DNA of 64,000 nucleotides from the NCBI RefSeq assembly GCF_009497155.1, contig NZ_WINI01000001.1:744001-808000 (forward strand), given 5' to 3'. The notes under the pieces were generated by a model. It ran no database searches and was not told where the DNA came from. It worked only from the letters and a program-made list of their open reading frames with translations. The DNA comes from Glaciimonas soli. GTDB lineage: Bacteria; Pseudomonadota; Gammaproteobacteria; Burkholderiales; Burkholderiaceae_D. Positions 35,594 through 45,667 of the stretch are shown here, one piece after another (position 1 is the stretch's first letter; each line of letters starts with the position of its first letter). A program made the translations under genes and the position numbers.

Positions 35594-35624
35594 AAAAAGC
35601 CCCCGCGATTTGCGGGGGCTTTTT
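35594..35624 (+). terminator. Intrinsic terminator of metNIQ
   Basis: AAAAAGCCCCCGC and GCGGGGGCTTTTT form a perfect 13-base-pair stem with a five-base loop (gattt), the GC core followed by a T-run on the plus strand. Textbook Rho-independent terminator 44 bases after metQ. Confidence 0.93.
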
Positions 35625-35680
35625 GGTTTACACTGGTGCTTTTGCAGTCAATGCATTCCCCAACATCTTAGAGGACCATC

Positions 35681-36259
35681 ATGGAAGAAAAAGTAGAAAC
35701 CAATGCATCCCAACGCGACGCCTTCCTGGAAGAGAAAGCATTCAAGTCACGCACCGTCCTGCTGTTCGGCCAAATCAACGACACCGTGGCGCGCGACGTC
35801 GTGCGCCAGCTGATTGCCCTCTCGGGCGAATCCAAGGCACCGATCAATTTTCTGGTCTGCTCACCGGGTGGCCATGTGGAATCGGGCGACGTAATCCATG
35901 ACGTGATCCGCTTCATCGATGCTCCGGTCAACATGATCGGCAGTGGCTGGGTCGGCAGCGCCGCAGTCAACGTGTTCCTGTCGGTTCCCAAAGAACGCCG
36001 CTTCTGCTTGCAAAACACCCGCTTCCTGATCCATCAACCGAGCGGCGGCGTCGGCGGCCAGGCTTCCGACATCGCGATACAGGCGCGTGAAATCATTCGC
36101 GTGCGTGAGAGAATCGGCGCCCTGATCGCCAAGGAAACCGGGCAGACACTGGAAAAAGTAAAGGCCGACATCGACCGCGATTTCTGGATGTCGGCACCGG
36201 AAGCCATCGAATACGGTCTGGTTTCGAAATCCATCGTCAGCGCCAAGGAAGTTGCCTGA
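35681..36259 (+). CDS. Solitary ClpP-family serine peptidase
   Basis: A 192-residue ClpP homologue. Alignment by eye to ClpP places the catalytic triad at Ser93 (GSGWVGSAA in place of the usual GQAAS), His118 (FLIHQPSGG) and Asp167 (DRDFWMSAPEA), so it should be active. The C-terminal half is very ClpP-like (GQASDIAIQAREI), while the N-terminal axial-loop part is divergent and acidic. No clpX or trigger-factor gene adjoins; it stands alone between two intrinsic terminators. It is therefore probably a second paralogue of ClpP working in mixed rings or with a Clp ATPase encoded elsewhere. Confidence 0.85.
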   Translation: MEEKVETNASQRDAFLEEKAFKSRTVLLFGQINDTVARDVVRQLIALSGESKAPINFLVCSPGGHVESGDVIHDVIRFIDAPVNMIGSGWVGSAAVNVFLSVPKERRFCLQNTRFLIHQPSGGVGGQASDIAIQAREIIRVRERIGALIAKETGQTLEKVKADIDRDFWMSAPEAIEYGLVSKSIVSAKEVA

Positions 36260-36302
36260 CCGCGAAAGACATGAGCGTCGCTTAATCATTGAATAACGGC
36301 AC

Positions 36303-36335
36303 GAGGGGGCGAGTAAATGATTTACTCGCCCCCTC
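36303..36335 (+). terminator. Terminator of the ClpP-like gene
   Basis: GAGGGGGCGAGTAAA and TTTACTCGCCCCCTC make a perfect 15-base-pair stem with a three-base loop, followed by TTTC. It is placed 43 bases after the peptidase stop. Confidence 0.8.
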
Positions 36336-36503
36336 TTTCATGGCACCTGAAGCACTGCGATTCAAATATTCCGCACTATCTGTGTCATCATCAACCCTGT
36401 TCGAGGGTGGATAAAATACCTCATGTCGGAAGGCGCTACGCTTTTCCAACCTGACATTCTTTTTGCGTAAGTCCTGTAAATAATATTTTTAATGGGAATA
36501 CCT

Positions 36504-37061
36504 ATGCAACGCAAAGCAATTTATCGCGATGATGAATTTGAAATCCGACCATTAGATGTCAGCGAGGCGCCAGCTTTATGCGAAGCCGTTCAGTCTTCGT
36601 TAAACGAAATCGGGCGCTGGGAAACCTGGTGTACGGAGTCATTTTCTCTAGAAGATGCCAGCAACTTTTTACAATTTGCCGAAACCGATTGGGCCGCCAA
36701 AAACTCTTTCAATTTTAATATCATCGCGATTAAAACAGGGTTGATCGTCGGTGCTGTTGCCATCAACTGCATTAATCACCGTAATCAAATGGCCAATGTG
36801 GGTTACTGGGTACGCACCGACCACACCCGTCGTGGTATTGCGGTCCTTGCGGCAAAGACTATTGTGCGATTTGCCTTTGACCGGCTAGGTTTGACCCGAC
36901 TGGAAATCGTTATGCAAGAAGGAAATCTCGGTAGCCAGCGTGTCGCCGAAAAACTTGGCGCGCAATTTGAAACACTGGCAAGACATCGATTGGTGTATCG
37001 CGGTGAACCACGGGCGGCAAAAATTTTTTCGCTGATACCTGAAGATATTATCAGCGCTTAA
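36504..37061 (+). CDS. GNAT N-acetyltransferase, RimJ/RimL type
   Basis: A 185-residue acetyltransferase. After the opening strand FEIRPLDVSEAPAL come the acetyl-CoA binding strand and loop NVGYWVRTDHTRRGIAVLAA (R/Q-x-x-G-x-A type) and the C-terminal NLGSQRVAEKLGAQ. RimJ/RimL-like members acetylate protein N termini or small amines. The start at 36504 has a GGGAA box, unlike the ATG four codons earlier. It overlaps the end of the convergent small gene by four bases. The GC content drops here compared with both flanking blocks. Confidence 0.83.
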   Translation: MQRKAIYRDDEFEIRPLDVSEAPALCEAVQSSLNEIGRWETWCTESFSLEDASNFLQFAETDWAAKNSFNFNIIAIKTGLIVGAVAINCINHRNQMANVGYWVRTDHTRRGIAVLAAKTIVRFAFDRLGLTRLEIVMQEGNLGSQRVAEKLGAQFETLARHRLVYRGEPRAAKIFSLIPEDIISA

Positions 37062-37288
37062 GACTTTTTGAGCATGCCGCGCGCCGCACTAAGTGCAGCT
37101 TGTTCCGCTGCCGCTTCATTGGGAAATTCTTGCTCAATTAAGACGCGCTGAAATTTAAAAATATTATTCCGGTGCATGGGATTGCATGAAGGACCATAAA
37201 TATTCAGGTATGCGGCCCAACGTTCGGTATTGGGCAACAAAACACCTGAGTATTCAATTTCATAACCGGCAATTTTCTCCGATGGCAT
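37058..37288 (-). CDS. Hypothetical protein, 76 aa
   Basis: A 76-residue protein starting MPSEKIAGYEIEYSGVLLP with a strong AGGAGAGG box upstream of the ATG at 37288. It has an N-terminal beta part and a C-terminal Ala-rich helix (NEAAAEQAALSAARGML). I do not recognise the family. It is convergent with the acetyltransferase gene and lies upstream of no obvious partner. Confidence 0.6.
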   Translation of the reverse strand: MPSEKIAGYEIEYSGVLLPNTERWAAYLNIYGPSCNPMHRNNIFKFQRVLIEQEFPNEAAAEQAALSAARGMLKKS

Positions 37289-37401
37289 CGTCCTCTCCTT
37301 GTTATCGGAGATCGTATCATGGAAGAAAATACTGAGGCGGAACTTCCGTAAAACTGCCTCAGTCACGCAACAAGTTCACATCATCGTAAGGTCATTTCCA
37401 C

Positions 37402-38541
37402 TCAGCGACTAGAACGCGTACTGACATCCACCCACACCGCCAGCATCAAGATGCTGCCCTTGACGATCATCTGCCAGTAAGTATCGACGTCCAGCATGGA
37501 CATGCCGTTATCGAGGCTGGCCATCACCAGCGCGCCGATCAGCGCACCATATACTGTGCCGGAACCGCCACGCATGGAAGTACCGCCGATGAAACAGGCG
37601 GCGATGGCATCGAGCTCGCCCATATTTCCAGCGGAAGGTGAACCAGCCGCCAGTCGTGCGGTGTTGACCAGTCCGGCCAACGCGCACATCATGCCCATGA
37701 TGCCAAATACCCACAGCTTGACCGCCTGCACGTTGACGCCCGATAGCCGGGTCGCTTCCATATTGCTGCCGACCGAATAGATGCGACGACCGAACACAGT
37801 TTGCGATGTGATGTAGCTGAACAAACCAAGCAGAGCCAGCAGCAGCAACACTGGCACAGGAATGCCATCGTAAGTATTAAGGGTGCGCACAAATGCCAGC
37901 AGCACCGCGCCAATCAGCAGCACGCGAACCGTGTCGCGCCACACGGGCGGCACCGGCAAGCCGTGCTGCAGGCGGTTGCTGCGCTGACGCCAGCTCAGGC
38001 CCAGCGCCAATATGAACAGACCTATCCCCAGCACGATGCCGAATTGCGGTGGCAGATAACCTTGGCCGAGATACACCAGATCGCTGGAAACCGGGGCAAT
38101 CGTTAGGCCGCCGGTAACACCCAACAAAATCCCGCGGAACGCCAGCATACCGCCAAGGCCGACGATGAATGAGGGAATCCGCATATAGGCGGTGAGATAG
38201 CCGTTGAACAAACCCAGCCCCAACCCCATGAGCAACACCAGCAGCAGATTGAGCGGCAGCGGCAGATGGTGGGTGACGTTCAGCACTGCGGCGACGCCGC
38301 CCAGCAAGCCGAGCATGGAACCGACCGAGAGATCGATTTCGCCGGCGATAATTACCAGTACCATGCCGCAGGCAAGGATGCCGGTAATCGACATCTGGCG
38401 CAGCAGGTTGGAAAGATTGCGCGGCGTGACGAAACCGCCTTCGGTTTTCCAGCTGAAGAAAGCCCAAATGAGGGCGATGGCGATCAGCAAGACCATAATC
38501 TTGTATTGTCGGAACAATTGCTTGATATTGACAGTATTCAT
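37402..38541 (-). CDS. xylH: D-xylose ABC importer permease
   Basis: A 379-residue CUT2-class permease with about ten transmembrane helices, for example [21 protein letters not shown] and [13 protein letters not shown], and the C-terminal [21 protein letters not shown] motif of the RbsC/XylH family. Last gene of the xylAB-xylFGH unit; its start overlaps the xylG stop by four bases. Next downstream gene is convergent-free space toward the 76-residue protein gene. Confidence 0.92.
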   Translation of the reverse strand: MNTVNIKQLFRQYKIMVLLIAIALIWAFFSWKTEGGFVTPRNLSNLLRQMSITGILACGMVLVIIAGEIDLSVGSMLGLLGGVAAVLNVTHHLPLPLNLLLVLLMGLGLGLFNGYLTAYMRIPSFIVGLGGMLAFRGILLGVTGGLTIAPVSSDLVYLGQGYLPPQFGIVLGIGLFILALGLSWRQRSNRLQHGLPVPPVWRDTVRVLLIGAVLLAFVRTLNTYDGIPVPVLLLLALLGLFSYITSQTVFGRRIYSVGSNMEATRLSGVNVQAVKLWVFGIMGMMCALAGLVNTARLAAGSPSAGNMGELDAIAACFIGGTSMRGGSGTVYGALIGALVMASLDNGMSMLDVDTYWQMIVKGSILMLAVWVDVSTRSSR

Positions 38542-40115
38542 AGTGATTCCTGATGATAGCGGTCGGCTGTGGTCGGCTGTAATGCCGGATGCTGCGATTG
38601 ATCGATGGCCGCGGCCAACACGGTTTCCTGACTCAGATTTTTGTTGGTGAAATTACCGCGCAGTTTACCTTCGCCAATCACCAGCACCCGGTCGGAGACG
38701 CCCAGCACTTCGGCCAGCTCGGACGACACCATGATGATCGCCACACCCTGCCGCGCCAGTTCCGCCATCAGACGGTAGATCTCAGCCTTGGCACCGACGT
38801 CGACGCCGCGCGTCGGCTCGTCCAGAATCAGCACTTTAGGTCGTGCCAGCAACATCTTGGCCAACACCGCCTTTTGCTGGTTACCGCCAGAGAGGCTGGT
38901 GATCGGCAAGAAGGGGCTGGCGGTTTTCAGCTGCAGGCGGGTAATTTCACCCTGTATGGTTTTTAACTCGGCTTCGGCATTGATGCGACTGTGGTGGGAA
39001 TAGTCCTGCAGCACGGTCAACGTGATGTTCTGACCGACATTCAGATCCGGCACGATGCCATGGTGCTTGCGGTCTTCCGGCACCATACACAGGCCAAGGC
39101 GAATAGATTTCAGCGGTGTGCCAGTATCGACCTTGGCGCCATCCAGCCAGACTTCTCCCTCGCAACGCCCCGGGTAAGCGCCGTACAAAGCCGACACCAG
39201 TTCGGTACGGCCGGCACCGACCAGCCCAGCTATTCCGAGAATTTCTCCGCGCCGCAAAGTGAAGGAAATATCGTCTACTTTTTTGCGCCGGGGATTATCG
39301 ACATCGTAACAAGTGATATTGCGCGCTTCAAACATCACCTCACCGATGTCATGTTCCTGATCGGGATACATGGCAGTGATTTCCCTGCCCACCATCTGAG
39401 TGATGATCTGGTCAACGTCCATTTCTTGCATTGGCGTGGTGGCGATATGCTTGCCGTCGCGGATGACTGCCACGGTGTCGCATACGGCGGCCACTTCATC
39501 GAGCTTATGTGAAATGTAAACGCAGGCGACGCCTTTGGCCTTGAGATCACGGATGATATCGAGCAGCACCGCAATTTCGGACGCCGTCAGCGATGAAGAC
39601 GGCTCGTCCAGTATCAGTAATTTGGCTTGCTTGTTGAGCGCCTTGGCGATTTCCACCAGTTGCTGATGGCCACCGCCGTATTGCATGACAGGCAATGCCA
39701 CATTGATGTCCGGCATTTTCAGTTCGCACATCAACTCGCTCGCGCGCTTGTACATGGCAGGATAATTCATGCGTCCGCCAGGCAGCGTGATCTCATGGCC
39801 CATGAAAATATTTTCTGCCACTGACAGTTCCTGTACCAGCATCAGTTCCTGATGGATGATGATGATGCCGGCCGCTTCCGTGTCGCGCATCGATTGCGAC
39901 TGCAAAGGTTGACCTTGCCAGAGGATCTCACCCTGCCAGCTGCCGCGCGGATAGATGCCGGACAGGACTTTCATCAGCGTTGATTTGCCGGCGCCGTTTT
40001 CGCCGCACAGGCCGAGACATTCGCCGGCCTTGACCTTGATGTCTATGCCATCGAGCGCGCGGACGCCACCGAAATCCTTGATGATGCCCTGCATTTCCAA
40101 CAGATAGTCGGACAT
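38538..40115 (-). CDS. xylG: D-xylose ABC importer ATPase (double ABC domain)
   Basis: A 525-residue CUT2 ATPase with two fused nucleotide-binding domains. The first has Walker [10 protein letters not shown] (about residue 37) and Walker [13 protein letters not shown]; the second has degenerate Walker A ([11 protein letters not shown]), signature [15 protein letters not shown] and [15 protein letters not shown]. Such asymmetry is normal for XylG/RbsA. It overlaps xylH by four bases; a hairpin separates it from xylF. Confidence 0.93.
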   Translation of the reverse strand: MSDYLLEMQGIIKDFGGVRALDGIDIKVKAGECLGLCGENGAGKSTLMKVLSGIYPRGSWQGEILWQGQPLQSQSMRDTEAAGIIIIHQELMLVQELSVAENIFMGHEITLPGGRMNYPAMYKRASELMCELKMPDINVALPVMQYGGGHQQLVEIAKALNKQAKLLILDEPSSSLTASEIAVLLDIIRDLKAKGVACVYISHKLDEVAAVCDTVAVIRDGKHIATTPMQEMDVDQIITQMVGREITAMYPDQEHDIGEVMFEARNITCYDVDNPRRKKVDDISFTLRRGEILGIAGLVGAGRTELVSALYGAYPGRCEGEVWLDGAKVDTGTPLKSIRLGLCMVPEDRKHHGIVPDLNVGQNITLTVLQDYSHHSRINAEAELKTIQGEITRLQLKTASPFLPITSLSGGNQQKAVLAKMLLARPKVLILDEPTRGVDVGAKAEIYRLMAELARQGVAIIMVSSELAEVLGVSDRVLVIGEGKLRGNFTNKNLSQETVLAAAIDQSQHPALQPTTADRYHQESL

Positions 40116-40151
40116 GTTCGTTCTCGCAGTCGTTGCGCAATATTTGAGTGG

Positions 40152-40181
40152 GCAACCGGCGCCTGATCTGGCGCCGGTTGC
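40152..40181 (-). terminator. Hairpin between xylF and xylG
   Basis: GCAACCGGCGCC and GGCGCCGGTTGC form a perfect 12-base-pair stem with a six-base loop; a second smaller one (CCGTATT-aatg-AATACGG, 40192-40209) lies next to it, nearer xylF. No T-run. Likely partial terminator or mRNA stabiliser that raises XylF over XylGH, like the hairpin at 22917. Confidence 0.6.
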
Positions 40182-40220
40182 AGTGACATTCGCCGTATTA
40201 ATGAATACGGTTGCGCAGCA

Positions 40221-41237
40221 CTACTTACTGCTGATTTGCGCTTCTGTGTAAAACCCATCCTTCACCAGCAGATTGACATTGGCGCTGGTAAGCGTCGTCG
40301 GTTTGAGCAGGATCGTATTGACTTTCTTGAGGCCGTTGTCGTACTGAGAGTTATAAGCTGGCTTTTCATTGCGAGCCAACTCTACTGACAGCTTGGCCGC
40401 TTCCGAGGCGATCAGATTAAGCGGTTTGTACACCGTCATAACCTGCGTTCCGGCAATCACCCGCTTGACGGCGGCCAAATCGGCGTCCTGTCCGGAAACT
40501 GGCACCTTACCGGCCATTTTTTGCGAAGCCAGCGCCTGAATCGCGCCACCAGCGGTACCGTCGTTAGAAGCGACGATAGCGTCGATCTTGTTGTTGTTGG
40601 CGGTCAGTGCGTTTTCAACAATAGACAATGCTTCGGTCGCACTCCAATCCTTGACCCATTGCTGACCGACGATTTTGATATCGCCCTTGTCGATGGATGG
40701 CTTGAGCACTTTCATTTGCCCTTCACGCAACATCTTGGCGTTGTTATCAGTCGGTGATCCACCCAACAGATAATAATTGCCCTTAGGTTGTGCCTTGAGC
40801 ACACCTTCAGCCTGCATTTCGCCGACTTTTTCATTGTCGAATGAAATGTAGGCATCGACATCGGCATTCAGTATCAAACGATCATAAGACACCACCTTGA
40901 TACCGGCTTTCTTGGCTTCCTTGACGGCGTTGGTCAGTACGGTAGCGTTGAACGGCACGATCACGATGACGTCAACACCGCGCGAAATCAGATTTTCAAT
41001 CTGGGCAATCTGGCGCTCCTCGCTGGCGTCTGCAGATTGCACGTACACTTTAGCGCCCAACTTGTCCGCCGCGGCGATGAAGAAATCGCGGTCACGCGCC
41101 CAGCGCTCCACCCGCAAATCATCGATAGAAAATCCGATCTTGGGATTCTTGGCATCAGCCATGGCGGCCGAACTGGTGAGTGAGAATATGGCTACCGACA
41201 TCATCGCCAACAGACTTTTTTTCAGGATCTTGTTCAT
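40221..41237 (-). CDS. xylF: D-xylose-binding periplasmic protein
   Basis: A 338-residue binding protein of the CUT2 class with signal peptide ending AAMA. The mature part begins DAKNPKIGFSIDDLRVERW, then AQIENLISRGVDVIVIVPFN and GQDADLAAVKRVIAGTQ, all XylF features. The ATG at 41237 has an AGGAG box eight bases upstream. It lies 97 bases after xylB with no obvious terminator between, so is probably read from the xylA promoter. Confidence 0.93.
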   Translation of the reverse strand: MNKILKKSLLAMMSVAIFSLTSSAAMADAKNPKIGFSIDDLRVERWARDRDFFIAAADKLGAKVYVQSADASEERQIAQIENLISRGVDVIVIVPFNATVLTNAVKEAKKAGIKVVSYDRLILNADVDAYISFDNEKVGEMQAEGVLKAQPKGNYYLLGGSPTDNNAKMLREGQMKVLKPSIDKGDIKIVGQQWVKDWSATEALSIVENALTANNNKIDAIVASNDGTAGGAIQALASQKMAGKVPVSGQDADLAAVKRVIAGTQVMTVYKPLNLIASEAAKLSVELARNEKPAYNSQYDNGLKKVNTILLKPTTLTSANVNLLVKDGFYTEAQISSK

Positions 41238-41334
41238 TGCTGTGTCTCCTATCATTCGTTTTAGTTAACTTCATATGACTACACTTGATGCTTCATGCTT
41301 AATACATCGTTCTTAATGCATCATTCTTAATGAT

Positions 41335-42840
41335 TCATACTGCTGAAAACACCGGTACTAACTGCTGATATAACAACGTGAATTTCTTGCGACGCTGCGC
41401 ATACAGCGCATGCTTTTGCGGATCAGGCTGATAGCTGGCAATCAGCGGCGGCACCGGACAAATTTCGTGCAGCGATGCAGCGTCATCGCTACTGTCAGCG
41501 ACGCCAATGCGCGCCAGCCGCGCCGCACCTAGTGCTGGTCCGACGTCACCACCCTGCCGCTGCACCATCTGACGGCCGCTAATGTCAGCCAGCATCTGCG
41601 CCCACACAGCGCTGCGCGAACCGCCGCCGATGAGGGTGATTTCTTCGGCTGCGATGCCGCAGCTATCAACAGCGTCCATGCCATCGCACAGGCCGAAACC
41701 AACACCTTCCAGTGTCGCCAGCACCAGATCTACGCTAGCAGTACCGGCGCGCAGACCGAAAAACACGCCTTGCGCATCGGGATTGTTATGCGGCGTACGC
41801 TCACCGTTCAAGTAAGGCAGGAACAACGGCGCATCGGCCGCAATGTCTGCCGTACCATGCTGCCCGACATCGGCCAGCAACGCCGCAACATCGGGATAGC
41901 CGCATAACTGCGCCGTAAAATCCAGACAGGAGGCGGCTGACAGCATCACCGACATCAAATGCCAGGTAGCAGGCAAGGCATGACAAAAACTGTGTACGGC
42001 GCGCTCGGGATTAGCATGAAAACCGTCGCTGACAGCGAAATACACGCCGGATGTGCCGAGCGACAGCATGGCTTGTCCGGGGCTGACGATGCCAACGCCG
42101 ATCGCACCAGCTGCGTTGTCGCCAGCACCAGCCACTACAGGAATTTGTGCCAAGCCCCAGCGCTGCGCCAACTCGGCCTTCAGTGCGCCGGTGATGTGTG
42201 GGCCTTCGTGCAGAGACGGCATCTGTGCACGGCTGAGGCCGGTGGCATGCAGTAGTTCGTCGCTCCAGTCGCGCTTGGCGACGTCCAGCCACATCGTGCC
42301 AGCAGCGTCCGACATGTCGCTGGCATACTCTCCGGTAAGCTGATACCGTAGCCAATCCTTGGGCAACAGCACCTTGGCAATCTGCTCGAATACTTGCGGC
42401 TCATGGTGCCTCAGCCATAACAGCTTGGGCGCGGTGAAACCGGGCATCATCAGGTTGCCGGTAATTTCTCGCGACGTCGGCACGCGCCTTTCCAGCTCGG
42501 CGCATTCGGCAAACGAACGACCATCGTTCCACAGGATCGCCGGTCGCAATACCTGCCCTTTATTGTCGATCACAGTGGCGCCGTGCATCTGACCGGTGAG
42601 ACCGATGGCTTCGATGGCGCCGATCGCAATTCCCATCTCCTTTGCCGTCCGCAGCAAGTCCAGCAGCGCCTGCTCACAGGCATGCCACCAAGCGGCCGGA
42701 TCCTGTTCGCGCCACAGCACGTTTTGCGGAGCCTGCGGCAATAGCGATAACGGCTGGCTGGCGCTAGCCAGCACCTGATCACGGCGATCCAGCAGGATCG
42801 CCTTGATGCCGGATGTACCCAGATCAATTCCAATGAACAT
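41335..42840 (-). CDS. xylB: Xylulokinase
   Basis: A 501-residue FGGY-family kinase that phosphorylates D-xylulose. Motifs: FIGIDLGTSGIKAILLD at the N terminus, TGQMHGA, WNDGR, GAGDNAAGAIG and LIGGGSRSAVWAQMLADISG. The start ATG at 42840 lies four bases after the xylA stop; the frame stays open upstream but that part is antiphase xylA sequence. Second step of the xylose isomerase pathway; product enters the pentose phosphate pathway. Confidence 0.94.
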   Translation of the reverse strand: MFIGIDLGTSGIKAILLDRRDQVLASASQPLSLLPQAPQNVLWREQDPAAWWHACEQALLDLLRTAKEMGIAIGAIEAIGLTGQMHGATVIDNKGQVLRPAILWNDGRSFAECAELERRVPTSREITGNLMMPGFTAPKLLWLRHHEPQVFEQIAKVLLPKDWLRYQLTGEYASDMSDAAGTMWLDVAKRDWSDELLHATGLSRAQMPSLHEGPHITGALKAELAQRWGLAQIPVVAGAGDNAAGAIGVGIVSPGQAMLSLGTSGVYFAVSDGFHANPERAVHSFCHALPATWHLMSVMLSAASCLDFTAQLCGYPDVAALLADVGQHGTADIAADAPLFLPYLNGERTPHNNPDAQGVFFGLRAGTASVDLVLATLEGVGFGLCDGMDAVDSCGIAAEEITLIGGGSRSAVWAQMLADISGRQMVQRQGGDVGPALGAARLARIGVADSSDDAASLHEICPVPPLIASYQPDPQKHALYAQRRKKFTLLYQQLVPVFSAV

Positions 42841-42844
42841 GGCG

Positions 42845-44161
42845 TCAGCCGAAGATCGCGCGGTTGACCAGATTTTCCAGCATCTCCTGGCGACCGCTGA
42901 CCGCTTGCGGATTGAGTTCCTTGGCAAAGGCGTGTTCGGCAATATCGCTCAGACTCAGTTTGCCAGCCAGCATATCGTGACCGATGCCGCTGTCCCAGCC
43001 AGCGTAGCGCTGCTTCTTGAACTGCCCCAGCAAATCGTTTGCTATCATGCCAGCGGCGCGTTCCAGCGACAACGCCAGTACATCCATGGCGCCGACGTGA
43101 CCATGGAACAGGTCGACTTCCTCCAGACTCTGACGACGTACCTTGGAATCAAAGTTATAGCCGCCGGTAGTAAAACCACCAGCTTTCAGAACTTCATAAG
43201 TGACCAGCGTCATTTCCTCGACACTATTAGGAAACTGATCGGTATCCCAGCCGTTCTGCGGATCGCCGCGATTGGCATCGATACTCCCGAGGATACCAAG
43301 CGAGGCCGCAGTAGCGATCTCATGCTGAAAACTGTGACCAGCCAGCGTCGCATGGTTGGCCTCGATGTTCACCTTGATCTCTTGCTCCAGGCCGTAATCC
43401 TTAAGAAAGCCGTAGACCGTCGCACTGTCGTAATCGTATTGATGCTTGGTTGGCTCTTGCGGCTTCGGTTCAATCAGCAGCGTGCCTTTGAAACCGATCT
43501 TGTGCTTGTGCTCTACCACCAACCGCATGAAGCGGCCGAGTTGTTCGCGTTCGCGCTTGAGATCTGTATTGAGCAGGGTTTCATAACCTTCCCGGCCACC
43601 CCACAGCACATAGTTGGCACCGCCCAGACGCTGAGTCGCGTTCATCGCGGTAAATACCTGCGCGGCCGCATAGGCGAACATTTCCGGATCAGGATTGCTG
43701 GCAGCACCAGCGGCATAGCGCGGATTGCTGAAGCAGTTAGCAGTGCCCCACAACAGGCGCAGGCCGGTCTGTTCCTGCTTACGTTCCAACACATCGAGCA
43801 TCCGGGCGAAGTTGTTGCGATACTCGGCTAAACTCGCACCCTCGGGGGCGACATCGGTATCGTGGAAGGTGTAATAGTCAATTCCCAGCTTGCTGAAAAA
43901 TTCGAAGGCAGCATCGGCTTTCTTGTGCGCCAATTCCATGGCATCGCCAGAACCATGCCAAGGGCGGTTAAAGGTACCTGCGCCAAAAACGTCTGAACCG
44001 GGCCAGACGAAGCTATGCCAGTAACATGCGGCCATGCGCAGATGCTCTCGCATCGGCTTGCCTAACACTAGTTTATTGGCATCGTAATGACGAAAAGCCA
44101 ACGGCGATTGCGCCTGCTTGCCCTCGAAAAGAATAGGGGTAACGGAAGGAAAATAACTCAT
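42845..44161 (-). CDS. xylA: Xylose isomerase
   Basis: A 438-residue class II xylose isomerase (long N terminus, [16 protein letters not shown]). Catalytic and metal motifs are present: TFHDTDVAP (catalytic His), [16 protein letters not shown], and [20 protein letters not shown]. It converts D-xylose to D-xylulose. First gene of the leftward unit, divergent from xylR. Class II length and motifs leave little doubt. Confidence 0.95.
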   Translation of the reverse strand: MSYFPSVTPILFEGKQAQSPLAFRHYDANKLVLGKPMREHLRMAACYWHSFVWPGSDVFGAGTFNRPWHGSGDAMELAHKKADAAFEFFSKLGIDYYTFHDTDVAPEGASLAEYRNNFARMLDVLERKQEQTGLRLLWGTANCFSNPRYAAGAASNPDPEMFAYAAAQVFTAMNATQRLGGANYVLWGGREGYETLLNTDLKREREQLGRFMRLVVEHKHKIGFKGTLLIEPKPQEPTKHQYDYDSATVYGFLKDYGLEQEIKVNIEANHATLAGHSFQHEIATAASLGILGSIDANRGDPQNGWDTDQFPNSVEEMTLVTYEVLKAGGFTTGGYNFDSKVRRQSLEEVDLFHGHVGAMDVLALSLERAAGMIANDLLGQFKKQRYAGWDSGIGHDMLAGKLSLSDIAEHAFAKELNPQAVSGRQEMLENLVNRAIFG

Positions 44162-44437
44162 CGGTGGTCTCCGGTCGGGTGATGGTGCAGGTTATCGTGG
44201 CGTCATACTAGCAACCGAAGAGAGCACTTCACAATTACGAAATCCACCAGACCGGCTAGTGTTTCTTTCTATTGCACTTGCACAAAATGGTATTTAGCCT
44301 GACGCCAGCGACGCTGCTAGGTACAATCTGGCAAGGCTCGCTACAGGTCGTTTGACCGATGTCGGTCGTGACACGTTGACAAGCTTCTTAAGACTCCTTG
44401 CAGGGAGCATGCTTGCAAAACTCCAGGAGAGTGCGGA
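44162..44437. promoter_or_regulatory. Divergent xylA / xylR promoter region
   Basis: A 276-base spacer. On the minus strand ATTTCGTAATTG (44232-44243 reversed) resembles XylR half-sites as I remember them from enterobacteria, at a distance suitable for activating xylA. For xylR an AGGAGA box (44425-44430) lies seven bases before its ATG. The motif assignment is tentative. Confidence 0.4.
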
Positions 44438-45667
44438 ATGACAAAAATACCGGCGGTGCATCGCATCGCCCTGCTATTCAACGGCAACAAGATCTTCGAC
44501 CGCGACATCATCGCTGGCATCGGTGAATATCTGAGCAGCACGCGCGTCGCCTGGGACCTGTTTCTGGAAGAGGATTTCCGCTGCCGCCTGCAAGGTATAG
44601 AGCGCTGGCAAGGCCACGGCATCATCGCCGATTTCGACGACCCGGCGGCCTGCGAAGCATTGGCGCGGGTTAGTCTGCCGGTGGTGGCAGTGGGCGGTTC
44701 CTACGCCGATGCTGGCGACTACCCGGTCGACACGCCCTATGTCGCGACCGACAATTTCAAACTGGTCAAACTGGCCTATGATCATCTGATCGAAGCTGGC
44801 CTGCGCCGCTTTGCCTGCTTCAGCCTCCCCGTAGCAACTGTCAATCGCTGGGCCCAGGAACGCGAAAAAGCGTTCACTACGCTGATGCTGCGCGACGGTA
44901 TGCAAGGCGAAATATATCGTGGTGTCGGCACCAGCGCGCAGTCCTGGGACACCGCAGTGGAACAGCAAATCGCTTGGCTGCAAACGCTGCCCAAGCCTAT
45001 CGGTATCATCGCCGTCAGCGACGCCCGGGCCCGCCAATTACTACAGGCTTGTTTGTGCGCTGGTATCGCGGTGCCCGAACAGGTGGCGCTGATCGGCATC
45101 GACAACGATCCGCTGGCCCGCATCCTGACCCGGGTGCCGCTCAGCTCAGTGATCCAGGGCACGCGCGAAATGGGCCGCACTGCCGCCCATCTGCTGCATC
45201 AGATGCTGCATGGCCCAGGTTTGGCTGGCACTCGCATTCTGGTGCCGCCTGCCGGTATCAATGTGCTGGCGTCCAGCCGCCATGAAGCACTCAATCATCC
45301 GCATGTGATGCAAGCCATGCACTTCATCCGTCAGTATGCCTGCCAAGGTATTAAGACCGAACAGGTAGCGGACTACGTCGGTGTTTCGCGTTCGTCGCTG
45401 GAGTGGTACTTCCGACGCGAGCTGGGGCGCAGCGTGCATGACGAAATCCTGCGCTTCAAACTGGACGCCGCCAAGAATTTGCTGGAGAAGCAGCACGAAG
45501 AGGCGCGCAGCATCGCTGAAATTGCAGTCAGCTGCGGCTTCACCTCAGTGCAATACATGCATGCCGTGTTCAAACGTGAATTGGCATGTACGCCGCGCGA
45601 ATATCAGGACCGGATGACGTCCACCGCGCGCAGCATCAACCAGACAGAAAGCCAGAACAGCCTATGA
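44438..45667 (+). CDS. xylR: Xylose operon regulator (XylR, AraC family)
   Basis: A 409-residue activator: N-terminal periplasmic-binding-like domain of LacI type that binds xylose (RIALLFNGNKIFDRDI, then VAVGGSYADAG and VALIGIDNDPLAR), and a C-terminal AraC-type double helix-turn-helix (about 300-395, GVSRSSLEWYFRRELGRSVHDE, then SVQYMHAVFKRELACTPREY). The organisation equals E. coli XylR. Divergent from xylA, and its stop overlaps the epimerase start (ATGA). Confidence 0.93.
   Translation: MTKIPAVHRIALLFNGNKIFDRDIIAGIGEYLSSTRVAWDLFLEEDFRCRLQGIERWQGHGIIADFDDPAACEALARVSLPVVAVGGSYADAGDYPVDTPYVATDNFKLVKLAYDHLIEAGLRRFACFSLPVATVNRWAQEREKAFTTLMLRDGMQGEIYRGVGTSAQSWDTAVEQQIAWLQTLPKPIGIIAVSDARARQLLQACLCAGIAVPEQVALIGIDNDPLARILTRVPLSSVIQGTREMGRTAAHLLHQMLHGPGLAGTRILVPPAGINVLASSRHEALNHPHVMQAMHFIRQYACQGIKTEQVADYVGVSRSSLEWYFRRELGRSVHDEILRFKLDAAKNLLEKQHEEARSIAEIAVSCGFTSVQYMHAVFKRELACTPREYQDRMTSTARSINQTESQNSL

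Noticed and set aside
36340-36490. Degenerate inverted repeat before the acetyltransferase gene (ATGTCGGAAGGCG against GCTTTTCCAACCTGACAT)
   Set aside because: Pairing is poor and indels are needed; only the GCGTAAGTCCT end at 36463-36477 was retained as part of the dispersed family.
42803-43831. 342-residue open frame on the plus strand
   Set aside because: It lies wholly opposite xylA, whose motifs are unmistakable; the frame is a by-product of its GC-rich codon pattern.
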